From Cellulophaga sp. HaHa_2_95 (lineage in GTDB: Bacteria; Bacteroidota; Bacteroidia; Flavobacteriales; Flavobacteriaceae), in contig NZ_CP058988.1 of assembly GCF_019278565.1 (NCBI RefSeq), positions 4,340,001 through 4,404,000 of the forward strand: a DNA stretch of 64,000 nucleotides, given 5' to 3'. The notes under the pieces were generated by a model that ran no database searches, had not been told where the DNA came from, and was given only the letters and a program-made list of their open reading frames with translations. Below are positions 17,998-27,635 of the stretch, in pieces. The position numbers were made by a program, and so were the translations under genes. Position 1 is the first letter of the stretch. Every line of letters starts with the position of its first letter.

Positions 17998-18017
17998 ATA
18001 TCATTTTGAACTGAGAA

Positions 18018-19367
18018 TTAATCTAAGGTAATAGGCATCCCAAAATAAAATTCTAATACTTTAAGTCTAAAAATGTAATCATATTTTGTGCGTATCAATT
18101 GCGCCTCCGCATCATCTACTCTAGATTGTGCTTGACTATAATCAAACGAGTTCATTAAACCTACATCAAAACGTTCCTTAGAATATTCAAAGGCCAAACG
18201 TCTTGCTTCCACTGTTTTTTCTGCGGCTTCATAGGCTTTAGCAAAACTTTTAACATCTACGTACGCTTGATTAATTGTGGTTTCTAGCGCTAATTTATCT
18301 TGCTCTAACTGATTCTTTGCTCTATCAATACCTATTTTAGATCGTTTGATATTATTCTTTACTGTAAAGCCATTAAAAATTGGAATGCTTAATTGCGCTC
18401 CATAAGAAATACCATCATTGATCCATAACTGGTCTCTAAAACTATCTCTAAAAAACTGACCAGTACCAGCATCAAACTGCTGTTGGCTAGAGTATCTAGT
18501 ATTGTAATTAAAGAAAGCTCCCAAAGTAGGCAACAAAGCTCCTTTGCTTATTTTTAAATCTTTTTCTGCTATATCTACATTCATCTCTGATAATTTAATA
18601 TCATTTCTGAAGGTCAGCGCTTTGTCATATATGGTCTTTGGAGAATTAGTCAATACTTCTGATGGCGGAATTTCAAAAGACTCATCGACAATATCAAAAT
18701 TCTCATATGCTGTAATTTGCAGTAACTGTGCTAAATTAATTTTAGAGATTATGATTGAATTTTCTGCGTTTACTATTTGTTGCTCTTGTGTAGCTGCTGT
18801 TGCTTCAACCTCTAATAAATCTCCACGCGCCACCACGCCAGCCTCTACTAACTCTTTCGTACGTTTTAAATCTTGCTGCGTCACGGCATACTGCGCATTA
18901 AATACACGTAAAGATTCTTTGTTAGACAGTACTTGTAAATAAGCATTGGCAACATTTAAACGTATATCATCTTTTAGATTATCTAAGCGGTATTGGCTAG
19001 AAATAGCATTCAACTTAGCTCTATTATAGCGGTGCAAATTTCTGAGTCCGTCAAACAAGGTTACGTTAGAAGAGAAACCCCCAGTAGCTGTAAAAATAGT
19101 CGTGGTTACCGCTTGGTTTGTTGTAGGGTCAAAAGAAAGACCTGTATTCCCTGAAACAGAACTTGATGCATTTAAGTTAGGCAAAAAATCACCAAGGGCA
19201 TCCGATTTTTCAAGTTGCACATTTTGTAAGTCCAACTCAAACTGTTCAATAGTTAAGTTATTCTCTACAGCATATTCCACGCATTCTTGAAGTGTCCATT
19301 TCTTAGATTGCGCACTGGCTATTCCTACGGAACACAAGAATACTGTTAGTATTATTTTGAATTTCAT
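18018..19367 (-). CDS. TolC family outer-membrane efflux protein
   Basis: The protein has 449 residues: signal peptide ending GIASA-QS, then two repeats of the long alpha-helical outer membrane efflux fold, starting WTLQECVEYAVENNLTI. It forms the outer-membrane duct of a tripartite pump. It is last in the efflux locus, 41 bases after the second adaptor gene, and the only TolC gene there, so it probably serves both adaptor/permease sets. Confidence 0.95.
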   Translation of the reverse strand: MKFKIILTVFLCSVGIASAQSKKWTLQECVEYAVENNLTIEQFELDLQNVQLEKSDALGDFLPNLNASSSVSGNTGLSFDPTTNQAVTTTIFTATGGFSSNVTLFDGLRNLHRYNRAKLNAISSQYRLDNLKDDIRLNVANAYLQVLSNKESLRVFNAQYAVTQQDLKRTKELVEAGVVARGDLLEVEATAATQEQQIVNAENSIIISKINLAQLLQITAYENFDIVDESFEIPPSEVLTNSPKTIYDKALTFRNDIKLSEMNVDIAEKDLKISKGALLPTLGAFFNYNTRYSSQQQFDAGTGQFFRDSFRDQLWINDGISYGAQLSIPIFNGFTVKNNIKRSKIGIDRAKNQLEQDKLALETTINQAYVDVKSFAKAYEAAEKTVEARRLAFEYSKERFDVGLMNSFDYSQAQSRVDDAEAQLIRTKYDYIFRLKVLEFYFGMPITLD

Positions 19368-19408
19368 GTGATTGTGTTTTTTGATTGCTTAATTAGATTG
19401 ATGAAGCA

Positions 19409-20518
19409 TTAGTCTTCTTTTTCGTCTTTAACCGTTTTATTCCAAACTTTGATTTTATCCTCTTTTGTAATTCCTGATAATATCTCTACAAAAATTCCGT
19501 CAGACACGCCAATCTCTACATCTCTCTTTTCAAATTCATCTTCTCCTTTTAGCACCTCTACATAGGGCTTTTCCGTTTTTGTATCGAACTGCAGCAATGC
19601 TTCTTTAACCGCTAAAACACTATCTTTTTGTTCTAAAACAATTGCCGCATTTGCGCTATATCCTGCGCGAATAAGAAAATCGTCTTTCATATCAATATCA
19701 CCTTCAATTTTAAATTGTACAGCTCCTTGATCTTCGGTCCCTTTTGGAGCTATAAATTTTAATTTAGCTTTTAGTTCTTGATCTTGAACTGCACCCATCG
19801 TAATATTTAGAGGCATTCCTATTTTCAACTTTCCTACTTCAGCTTCGTCCACCTTTCCTTCAAAAATCATTTTACTCAAATCTGCAATGGTGGCAATCGT
19901 TGTACCATCATTAAAGTTATTACTCTGAATTACCTGATCTCCTTCTTTCACAGGAATCTCCAAAATAGTTCCTGAAACTGTAGCTCTAATATTCGTATTG
20001 GCCGTTGAAGAACCTCCAGCAGAACCTTTTCTTATAATTTGATAATCTGCTTGCGCATTTCCTAATTCCTGCTTTGCTTGATTATACTGCAGTTGTAAGC
20101 TATTGAAGTCTTGACTAGAAATTACTCCCTTATCAAAAAGAATTTTGTTACGGTCATACTCAATCTTAGTATTGTTTAAAGCTAGTTGTGCATTTTTTAC
20201 TCTACCCCCTGCTTGGTTCATAGACTGCTCATTAGGCACCACTTTAATTTTAGCAATTAAATCTCCTGCCTTAACTTTTACCCCTTCCTCCAAATAAATT
20301 TCTTCTATAATTCCTGAGATTTGAGGCTTTATTTCAATCTCATCTTCGGGAATAACCTTACCGGTAGCCACGACCTTATTAATGATATTCTCTTTTGTAG
20401 CCGTCTCTGTTTTATAAAGTTCTAAAGGCTTACTATTAGATTTCATAACCCAAGTAACAGCAGCCAGAAGTGCCAACACAAAAATTGCGATCAGGGTGTA
20501 TTTTAAAAATTTATTCAT
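19409..20518 (-). CDS. Periplasmic adaptor (HlyD/MacA-like), copy 2
   Basis: The protein has 369 residues. An N-terminal membrane anchor (about 7-25) is followed by a barrel-sandwich lipoyl-like half (VVATGKVIPEDEIEIKPQ), an alpha-hairpin (about 95-160), the second lipoyl half (ATVSGTILEIPVKEGDQV) and a membrane-proximal domain. It links the MacB-like permeases to TolC. It is closely related to the adaptor at 23864-24976, sharing IKPxISGxIEEIY, the NNFNxGTTIA segment and the C-terminal ISDGIxVE pattern, and is the later gene of a duplicated cassette. Confidence 0.93.
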   Translation of the reverse strand: MNKFLKYTLIAIFVLALLAAVTWVMKSNSKPLELYKTETATKENIINKVVATGKVIPEDEIEIKPQISGIIEEIYLEEGVKVKAGDLIAKIKVVPNEQSMNQAGGRVKNAQLALNNTKIEYDRNKILFDKGVISSQDFNSLQLQYNQAKQELGNAQADYQIIRKGSAGGSSTANTNIRATVSGTILEIPVKEGDQVIQSNNFNDGTTIATIADLSKMIFEGKVDEAEVGKLKIGMPLNITMGAVQDQELKAKLKFIAPKGTEDQGAVQFKIEGDIDMKDDFLIRAGYSANAAIVLEQKDSVLAVKEALLQFDTKTEKPYVEVLKGEDEFEKRDVEIGVSDGIFVEILSGITKEDKIKVWNKTVKDEKED

Positions 20519-20542
20519 GTTTCTTAGTTATTTAGTTGTTTG

Positions 20543-21799
20543 TTAGTCTTCTCTTAATGCTTCAATTGGTTTAATTCTTACTGCCCTTCTCGCTGGAATA
20601 AGCCCTATGAGTATACTCAACAAGGTCATCAATGTAAAGGATACTAATATCTGTGTCATACTTACGGTTGGATTCACAAAAGGAACATCTGTATTAGATG
20701 CTGTTTGCACATTCAGAATGTATAAAAACCCTACCGCAATAATAAAACCTACAGCTCCAGCGACGACCGTTAATACTATAGATTCTAATATGATCTGACG
20801 TTTAATTACTTTAGGAGTTGCTCCCAGAGCCCTTCTAACTCCTATTTCTTTGGTACGTTCTTTTACTGTAATCAATAAAATGTTAGATACCGCGATAACT
20901 CCTGCTAACATGGTAAAAATACCCACAAAAAAAGCAAAGCCTTGTAAGACCATGGTAAAAGCAGATATTGCTGTAAATATTTGAGAAAAATCAAAAGACC
21001 CTATCGCTCTATTATCATCTGGATGTATATCATACTTTACCTTTAGCAGTTCTTTTATTTTAGCTTCTGCTTGTGCCACAGGATATTCTGGCTTAATCAA
21101 TATTGCCATCCAACCTACTCTCTCTCCAGAATTAAAAGAACGTTGAAAGGTAGTAAACGGAATGATTACCGAATTTTCGCCGTCAAAATCAAAATCACCA
21201 CTCTTCTCATACACCCCAATTACTGTAAAGTATATATTATTAATACTTATATCTTTCCCAATAGCGCTGATGCCTTTATCAAAAAGTAATTCATAAGTTT
21301 CTAGGCCAATGACACATACTTTCTTTCCATTATTAACATCATTTAAATTGATAAACCTGCCCTCTACAATTTTCTTCTTATTAACCAAATCTATAGTTGA
21401 AAAATCTCCAAAAACTCTAGATCCGCTTGTTCTTCCTTCTCGCTTTACCACTACAGCTTGCTGAAAACCGCCTAATTCTATTCTCGGAGAAATAACATCT
21501 ACTTCCTCTACTCTTTTAGAAAGCATGGTTATGTCATCCATCTCATATTCTACAGGCCTACCTCTTTCAAAACCTTTATATGGCATAGAGGTTTCTTGCC
21601 CCCACACAAAAAGACTGTTAGATGCTTTTCCTGCAAATATCCGATCAAAACCATTAATCATCCCTGTAGCAGATCCTAAAAGTAAGATCAAAATAATTAT
21701 AGCGAATATCACACCCAAGGTTGTTAGTACCGTGCGCAACATATTTTTAGTTAGTGTACTAAAAACTTCGCTCCATAAATCTCTATCAAACAACCACAT
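20543..21799 (-). CDS. MacB-like ABC transporter permease, type B copy 2
   Basis: The protein has 418 residues: one N-terminal membrane helix, a MacB periplasmic core domain (about 45-250) and three C-terminal FtsX-type helices. Family signatures are LLITVKERTKEIGVRRALGA and a C-terminal RRAVRIKPIEALRED. No ATPase domain is fused; the ATP-binding subunit is encoded separately at 23023-23724. Its N-terminus (LTKNMLRTVLTTLGVIFAI) resembles the permease at 25009-26268 more than its neighbour. Confidence 0.93.
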   Translation of the reverse strand: MWLFDRDLWSEVFSTLTKNMLRTVLTTLGVIFAIIILILLLGSATGMINGFDRIFAGKASNSLFVWGQETSMPYKGFERGRPVEYEMDDITMLSKRVEEVDVISPRIELGGFQQAVVVKREGRTSGSRVFGDFSTIDLVNKKKIVEGRFINLNDVNNGKKVCVIGLETYELLFDKGISAIGKDISINNIYFTVIGVYEKSGDFDFDGENSVIIPFTTFQRSFNSGERVGWMAILIKPEYPVAQAEAKIKELLKVKYDIHPDDNRAIGSFDFSQIFTAISAFTMVLQGFAFFVGIFTMLAGVIAVSNILLITVKERTKEIGVRRALGATPKVIKRQIILESIVLTVVAGAVGFIIAVGFLYILNVQTASNTDVPFVNPTVSMTQILVSFTLMTLLSILIGLIPARRAVRIKPIEALRED

Positions 21800-21800
21800 A

Positions 21801-23030
21801 TTAATCAGAATTTAGTGCTACAATAGGTCTTACCTTAGAAGCTTTTCGCGCAGGAACCCAACCCGCAACTACTCCTGAAATTATTAATACTAATGTTGCT
21901 ATTACCACGGTAGAAACATCTACAGACGGATTAGAAAATGCCGGAGTATCTATAAGCGGTGCTACTATTGCTAATATTCCCATAGCAAATAATAACCCTA
22001 CAAATCCAGATATGGTGGTGATCACAATAGACTCATACAATACCAAACTTAAAATCTGATTAGGTCTAGCCCCAAGTGCTTTACGAATTCCTATTTCTTT
22101 AGTACGCTCTTTGATAATAAAGACGAGTATATTTCCAATCCCAACTATCCCAGCTATTAAGATTAAAAAGCCTACGCCAATACTCATCATAGACAAAAGA
22201 CCTGTAAAACTATTTACATCTGAAAAGCCTTGCGCACGATTACGTACTCCAATGGCTGATTGATCATCCGGGCTAACCTTATACTTCCGTTTAAAAAGTA
22301 CTTCCAGTTGGTCTGAAAATGTTAATGCCTGCGCTAAACTAAATTGAGGATTATAGGTAAGTGCAATAGAACTAATATCGTCCGTATTGCCATAAATACG
22401 CTGTAAGGTAGTATAAGGTGCATATATGTTTCTTTCAGACCTATCATCATCATCATCTGAAAAAACACCTACCACATTATAGGTAATACCATTAATTTCT
22501 AAAAACTGACCGATAGGATCTTCTTCATCAAAAAGATCTTTTGCAACAAGCCTGCCCACCACCATTACTTTAGACTTACTTCTTATATCTACTGTATTTA
22601 ACTGTCTTCCTTTATCAATATCTACAATTTCTATATGCTGATATTCTTCATTGACACCTATAACACTATAAGAACCTGTTTCTCTTTTATAGCGCGCGGT
22701 AACTTGTTTATTAAATATCGGAGAAATATGCTCATATGAATCAGCAAAATTCCCTCTAATATAAGCGATATCGTTGTTCGTAAATTGAATTCTCCTGCCC
22801 GCTTCAAAACCTCCATAAGGCTCGGTTGTAGCTCTGGCATACATATTAATTGAATTTGCCGCATCATTACCAAATTGACCTGTGAATCCGTTTTTCATTC
22901 CATTCACAGATGCTAGTAATAATACTAAAATAAAAATACCCCAAGCCACAGAAAAACCCGTTAAGAAGGTTCTTAACTTGTTGTTTTTGATGCTATGAAA
23001 TATTTCTTGCCAATTGTCTCTATTAAACAT
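21801..23030 (-). CDS. MacB-like ABC transporter permease, type A copy 2
   Basis: The protein has 409 residues with a MacB periplasmic core and FtsX helices; it has FIIKERTKEIGIRKALGARP and ends in ARKASKVRPIVALNSD. The N-terminus NWQEIFHSIKNNKLRTFLTG matches the permease at 26280-27527. It starts inside the last codons of the ATPase gene (8-base overlap) and ends 1 base before the next permease, so the three are probably translationally coupled. Confidence 0.93.
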   Translation of the reverse strand: MFNRDNWQEIFHSIKNNKLRTFLTGFSVAWGIFILVLLLASVNGMKNGFTGQFGNDAANSINMYARATTEPYGGFEAGRRIQFTNNDIAYIRGNFADSYEHISPIFNKQVTARYKRETGSYSVIGVNEEYQHIEIVDIDKGRQLNTVDIRSKSKVMVVGRLVAKDLFDEEDPIGQFLEINGITYNVVGVFSDDDDDRSERNIYAPYTTLQRIYGNTDDISSIALTYNPQFSLAQALTFSDQLEVLFKRKYKVSPDDQSAIGVRNRAQGFSDVNSFTGLLSMMSIGVGFLILIAGIVGIGNILVFIIKERTKEIGIRKALGARPNQILSLVLYESIVITTISGFVGLLFAMGILAIVAPLIDTPAFSNPSVDVSTVVIATLVLIISGVVAGWVPARKASKVRPIVALNSD

Positions 23031-23724
23031 ATTGCGATGCTCTTACTTGCTCAATTTTTTTATCCTCCACAATAACTCCATCTTTTAAATGCACAATACG
23101 CTTACACATATCTGCAATGTCTGGCTCATGAGTTACAATAAGAATGGTGTTTCCTGCATCATTAATTTTCTGAATCAAATCCATGACCTCATAAGAGGTT
23201 TTACTATCTAATGCTCCCGTAGGCTCATCTGCTAATAATACTTTTGGTTCTGCGGCCATAGCTCTCGCAATTGCCACACGTTGTTTTTGACCCCCAGAAA
23301 GCTCACTAGGTAAATGCGTAGCCCATTCTTTTAAGCCTACACGCTCTAGATATTTCAACGCTTTTTCATGACGTTCTTTTCTACCTACTTTTTGATAATA
23401 CAAAGGCAAAGCCACATTCTCTGCTGCAGTCTTGTAATTAATAAGATTAAAAGATTGGAATATAAACCCTAGAAACTTATTACGGTATTGTGCTGCTTTC
23501 GTTTCATTTAAGTTTTTAATAGGAACACCATCTAACGTATAAGAACCTTCATCTAGCTCATCTAACATTCCTAAGATATTTAATAGGGTAGATTTTCCAG
23601 AACCTGAAGAACCCATAATTGCAACGAGCTCTCCTTCTTCTACTGAAAAATTTATTCCTTTTAATACATGCAAGGAATTGCTTCCCATCTTATATGATTT
23701 GTGAAGATTTTTAATTTCAATCAT
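23023..23724 (-). CDS. ABC transporter ATP-binding protein (MacB/LolD type)
   Basis: The protein has 233 residues, a single nucleotide-binding domain. Walker A is GSSGSGKST (38-46), the signature LSGGQ (142-146) and Walker B runs into DEPTGALD (166-173). It supplies ATP hydrolysis for the separate MacB-like permeases. It is the only ATPase gene in the locus while four permeases are present. It begins the second transcription unit, behind an ECF-like promoter at 23763-23790. Confidence 0.95.
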   Translation of the reverse strand: MIEIKNLHKSYKMGSNSLHVLKGINFSVEEGELVAIMGSSGSGKSTLLNILGMLDELDEGSYTLDGVPIKNLNETKAAQYRNKFLGFIFQSFNLINYKTAAENVALPLYYQKVGRKERHEKALKYLERVGLKEWATHLPSELSGGQKQRVAIARAMAAEPKVLLADEPTGALDSKTSYEVMDLIQKINDAGNTILIVTHEPDIADMCKRIVHLKDGVIVEDKKIEQVRASQYV

Positions 23725-23762
23725 GCTCGTTTTGTTAGTTGTTTGGTTTTTACTCCGCTAGT

Positions 23763-23790
23763 TAGACTTCGTCTGTTCCCTATTGTTACA
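23763..23790 (-). promoter_or_regulatory. ECF-sigma-like promoter of the ATPase unit
   Basis: On the minus strand TGTAAC, 17 bases, GTCTA, ending 38 bases before the ATPase ATG. A further TTTTAACAT block lies 18 bases upstream (23809-23817). The same three blocks precede the first unit at 27581-27635. Confidence 0.55.
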
Positions 23791-23863
23791 ATTTGATCTC
23801 TAAAAATTATGTTAAAATAATCTTAGCCCTTAAAATGCTTCTTTCCATTCTAATTACTCCCAA

Positions 23864-24976
23864 TTAGTTGTCTTCTTCCTCTTTCTCTATCTGATTCCAC
23901 ACTTTTATCTTATCAGATAAAGTAAGACCAGATTTAACTTCTACATTAATACCATCACTAATACCCAGCTCAATATCTTTACGACTAAAGACTTGATCTC
24001 CAGAACTAATTTCTACAAAAGGTTTTTTAGTTTTAGCATCATATTGTACCAAAGCTTCTTTGATAGAAACCACACTATCTACTTTTGCCAAGATAATGGA
24101 AGCATTAGCACTTAGACCCGCACGTATGAATACTGAATCTTGTTTTTTTAAGGTTCCTTTAATTTCAAATTGAATGGCACCGTTTTCGGCCTTACCTTTA
24201 GGTGCAATATAATCTAGCACGGCAGGGAAAATAGTATTCTCTATAGCTCCTACTGTAATCTCTAGTGGCAAATTCTCTTTTACTTTACCCACTTCAGATT
24301 CATCTATTTTACCTTCAAAAATCATTTTATCTACATCTGCAATAGCTGCAATAGTAGTTCCTTCATTAAAGTTATTACTTTCTATTACTTGATTTCCAAC
24401 TTCTACAGGAACCTCTAACACCATACCACTAACTGTTGCTCTAATAAGCGTATTGGCAGCACTACCAAAACCTTTAGTCGTACCCGTTTTTGCAATATCA
24501 TATCTTTTATTTGCTGCACCATAAGATTGTCTGGCTTGATCAAAAGAAACTTGGGCGCGTTCTAAATCAACTTTAGAAATAACTCCTTTTTCAAATAGTG
24601 TTTTTTGGCGTTCTAAATTTCTTTTTTGATCATCTAATCCTATTCTAGCTCCATCTATAGAGTTACGTGCATCATTTAATGCATTTAAATTTGGTACAAT
24701 TTTAATTTTGGCTAATAAATCTCCTGATTTTACATAATCTCCGCCTTCTACATAAATCTCTTCGATCACCCCTGAAATATTAGGCTTTATAAGCACTTCC
24801 TCCAAAGGTAAAATACTCCCTGTAGCTACCGTTTTTTTAATGATAGTTTGTGTAGTCGGAGTTTCTGTTTCATAGGTTACAGGATTTTCTGCATTTTTTT
24901 GATACAAATAATACATAGCGCCCCCGAAGCAAATGACTATTAAAACTAAAATAATAATGGTTACTCGTTTTTTCAT
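23864..24976 (-). CDS. Periplasmic adaptor (HlyD/MacA-like), copy 1
   Basis: The protein has 370 residues with an N-terminal membrane anchor (about 5-25), first lipoyl half (VATGSILPLEEVLIKPNISG), alpha-hairpin (about 95-165), second lipoyl half (ATVSGMVLEVPVEVGNQV) and membrane-proximal domain ending VWNQIEKEEEDN. Same architecture and near-identical length as the adaptor at 19409-20518. It ends the first cassette (permease A, permease B, adaptor), before the 139-bp gap that holds the second promoter. Confidence 0.93.
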   Translation of the reverse strand: MKKRVTIIILVLIVICFGGAMYYLYQKNAENPVTYETETPTTQTIIKKTVATGSILPLEEVLIKPNISGVIEEIYVEGGDYVKSGDLLAKIKIVPNLNALNDARNSIDGARIGLDDQKRNLERQKTLFEKGVISKVDLERAQVSFDQARQSYGAANKRYDIAKTGTTKGFGSAANTLIRATVSGMVLEVPVEVGNQVIESNNFNEGTTIAAIADVDKMIFEGKIDESEVGKVKENLPLEITVGAIENTIFPAVLDYIAPKGKAENGAIQFEIKGTLKKQDSVFIRAGLSANASIILAKVDSVVSIKEALVQYDAKTKKPFVEISSGDQVFSRKDIELGISDGINVEVKSGLTLSDKIKVWNQIEKEEEDN

Positions 24977-25008
24977 GTGTTCGTTTTTTGATTGATGATT
25001 TAAGTATT

Positions 25009-26268
25009 CTATTCGGCTCTAAGAGCATCTATTGGTTTTACTTTAATAGCACTTTGAGCAGGAATAAAACCTGCTAATAATCCTGATATGATTAATATGA
25101 TTAATGCGATGAGAACTACACCTAAACTTACACTAGGATTTACAAACATATCTACGGGCCCTACCGCATCTAACAATGAATTAATTCCGAAAATAAATAA
25201 GGCTCCAAAAATAATTCCGGCCATACCTGAAATGATGGTTAAGAAAATTGATTCTAAGAGAATTTGAACTTTTATAGACCAGGGGTCCTCACCTAGTGCA
25301 CGGCGAATTCCTATTTCTTTGGTACGTTCTTTCACCACAATGAGCATAATATTACTCACTCCAATAATTCCAGAAATCAGCACCAAAATCCCCACAAAAT
25401 AAGCGATCAAACGCATGGCAACAAACAAGCTCTCTACCCTATTGTATTGTTCATACAAATCAAAATTCCCAATAGCTCTGTTATCTTCTGGATGAATTTT
25501 CCTATTTACTTTCATTAAGGTGATAATCCGTTCTTTTAAGCTTGTAATTGAAGAACCATCTTTTGCCGTGATCGCCATCCACCCAACATCATTGCCTTTA
25601 TTGAATGCCTGAGAGAATGAGGTAAACGGAACAAATATTTCTTTTTGCCCTTCTTCGCCATCCCCTTCATTACTCTTTTTCTTATAAGTACCTACTACCA
25701 TAAAATTAACTCCTTGAACCTTGATGAAGGAACCAAGTACTGTTTCTCCCTTATCAAATAAAGAAGATTTTACGCCCTGCCCAATAATCGCAATTTTACG
25801 CTTCTCAACAATATCAGAATGGTTTATGAATCTACCCGAAGTAATGGTCATGGGATCTTGCTTAATTATTTCAGGGTAATCACCATATACATTAAAGGCT
25901 CCTACTTTTATACCGCGGGTTACGTTATTTTCTCCTTGATAACCATCCAATCTATTTCTTGCCGAAACAAACCTAAGCTCTTTAATATTTTCTTTTAATG
26001 AAGTTACATCAGCCACTTTAAAATCAAAACGCCTGCCTTTTGGCAAACCCTCATACTCTTTTGAAGTTGCCTGAGACCACATGAACATGGTATTGGTCGC
26101 AATGTCCCCAAAATCACTTTTGATTCCGTTTTCTAAGCCTTTTCCGGCCGCCAAAAGAATAATCAGAATAAGAATACCCCAAAAAACACCAAACGCGGTT
26201 AGGATAGTCCTGAACATATTACTTGTCAGCACCTCTATAATTTCTTTCCAACGATCTTTATTAAACAT
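25009..26268 (-). CDS. MacB-like ABC transporter permease, type B copy 1
   Basis: The protein has 419 residues, MacB periplasmic core plus FtsX helices. Signatures: VVKERTKEIGIRRALGEDP and C-terminal QSAIKVKPIDALRAE. Its N-terminus (VLTSNMFRTILTAFGVFWGI) pairs it with the permease at 20543-21799. It lies 11 bases after the type A permease and is followed by the adaptor 32 bases later. Confidence 0.93.
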   Translation of the reverse strand: MFNKDRWKEIIEVLTSNMFRTILTAFGVFWGILILIILLAAGKGLENGIKSDFGDIATNTMFMWSQATSKEYEGLPKGRRFDFKVADVTSLKENIKELRFVSARNRLDGYQGENNVTRGIKVGAFNVYGDYPEIIKQDPMTITSGRFINHSDIVEKRKIAIIGQGVKSSLFDKGETVLGSFIKVQGVNFMVVGTYKKKSNEGDGEEGQKEIFVPFTSFSQAFNKGNDVGWMAITAKDGSSITSLKERIITLMKVNRKIHPEDNRAIGNFDLYEQYNRVESLFVAMRLIAYFVGILVLISGIIGVSNIMLIVVKERTKEIGIRRALGEDPWSIKVQILLESIFLTIISGMAGIIFGALFIFGINSLLDAVGPVDMFVNPSVSLGVVLIALIILIISGLLAGFIPAQSAIKVKPIDALRAE

Positions 26269-26279
26269 ATAGTTTTTAT

Positions 26280-27527
26280 TTATTCGTCTCGTAAGGCATC
26301 AATGGTATGAATACTTGCTGCTCTCCAGGCCGGGAAAAACCCTGCGATAGCACCTGCAACCACTAATAAAAAAACCGTAGACATAGCTACATTAAAATCT
26401 ACCGAAGGATTCACAATATAATCGACTTCTATATTAGGTCCAATAAGCTCCAAGAGGCCCATACTAAAAATGAGGCCCGTAAAACCAGATATTGCTGTGA
26501 CAAAAACCGACTCATGTAAAATCATCCCAATAATAGACCAAGGTTTTGCTCCTAAGGCTTTTCGGATGCCTATTTCTTTGGTACGCTCTTTCACTACGAT
26601 TAGCATAATATTGCTTACCCCAACTACTCCTGCAATTATAGTACAGAGGCCTACAAACCAAAAGAATAATTTTATGTTACCTGTTAGCGCATAAAATCTT
26701 TTTGCATTCTCCATTTGGTTATTAATACCAATACCTCCCTCATCATCTGGAGCAATGCTATGTGCTTGCCTTAAATAAGTGTCAATTTTAGTTTTTAGTG
26801 TTATGGATTGTTGTACTGCTTCGTCAAAATTAGCCGCCGGTGGTGAAGAGAAGACTAGATTGTCTAATTTATCTGCACCATTAAATACCTTCTGCGCCGT
26901 GGTGATAGGAATAAAAATACGATTCTCCTCGCGCTCTCCTGCCTTATCTTTATACACGCCAATAATTTTAAAAGGTATGTTTGATATTTTAATATACTCC
27001 CCTACCGGATTATCAACATCTGTAAAAGCTTCTCTTTGAATCTTATCACTAATTACAGCAACTTTTTCTACTTGAGACTCGTCTTTAATAGTTATAAAAC
27101 GCCCCTCCAACATATCTTGGTTCTCTAAGAATTGAGCTCCATTTGTGGTACCCATGACGCGATAAATTAAAGCATCATCTTTATAGGTTGTCGTAATATT
27201 TTGTGGAAGGTAGAAAGCAGATTTTTGATCTAAATTAAGATCCATCTTATCTACAATAGTGGTGTAATCTTCGTCTCGGAATTGAATTTGACGGCCTGGA
27301 TTAAGGCCTTTATGTGCCTTTTGCGTAGTTTCTGTCCAAATCCAAATACTCGTAGCAGAATCACTTTCAAATTCTTTAGCAATTCCGTTTTGCATTCCTT
27401 GACCAAAACCCAATAAAATAACAAGAATAAAAATACCAGATGCTACAGAAAGGCCTGTTAGAAATGTACGCAACTTGTTTTTACGAATAGTGTCAAATAT
27501 CTCTTGCCATCTTTCTAAATCAAACAT
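26280..27527 (-). CDS. MacB-like ABC transporter permease, type A copy 1
   Basis: The protein has 415 residues from ATG 27527 (FDLERWQEIFDTIRKNKLRT). Contains VVKERTKEIGIRKALGAKP and ends RAASIHTIDALRDE. A longer frame opens at 27575, but the promoter -10 element at 27581-27585 would leave no leader for it, and the shorter start aligns with the other three permeases. First gene of the efflux locus. Confidence 0.92.
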   Translation of the reverse strand: MFDLERWQEIFDTIRKNKLRTFLTGLSVASGIFILVILLGFGQGMQNGIAKEFESDSATSIWIWTETTQKAHKGLNPGRQIQFRDEDYTTIVDKMDLNLDQKSAFYLPQNITTTYKDDALIYRVMGTTNGAQFLENQDMLEGRFITIKDESQVEKVAVISDKIQREAFTDVDNPVGEYIKISNIPFKIIGVYKDKAGEREENRIFIPITTAQKVFNGADKLDNLVFSSPPAANFDEAVQQSITLKTKIDTYLRQAHSIAPDDEGGIGINNQMENAKRFYALTGNIKLFFWFVGLCTIIAGVVGVSNIMLIVVKERTKEIGIRKALGAKPWSIIGMILHESVFVTAISGFTGLIFSMGLLELIGPNIEVDYIVNPSVDFNVAMSTVFLLVVAGAIAGFFPAWRAASIHTIDALRDE

Positions 27528-27580
27528 GTAGTTGTTTTGGTTGGTATGAGACTGTTCTAAAAAACAAGTTCTCAATACAA

Positions 27581-27609
27581 TAGACTACTACGAAGCGACT
27601 TTTGTTACA
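27581..27609 (-). promoter_or_regulatory. ECF-sigma-like promoter of the first efflux unit
   Basis: On the minus strand TGTAAC, 18 bases, GTCTA, ending 53 bases before the ATG at 27527. TTTTAACAT lies 17 bases upstream (27627-27635). It matches the element at 23763-23790 in sequence and spacing. Confidence 0.55.
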
Positions 27610-27635
27610 GGAAAAATACTAAAAAAATGTTAAAA

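Noticed and set aside
22441..22462. ATC trinucleotide tract
   Set aside because: Encodes consecutive Asp residues in the permease (DDDDD); similar tracts near 59450 encode Asp in CoxB.
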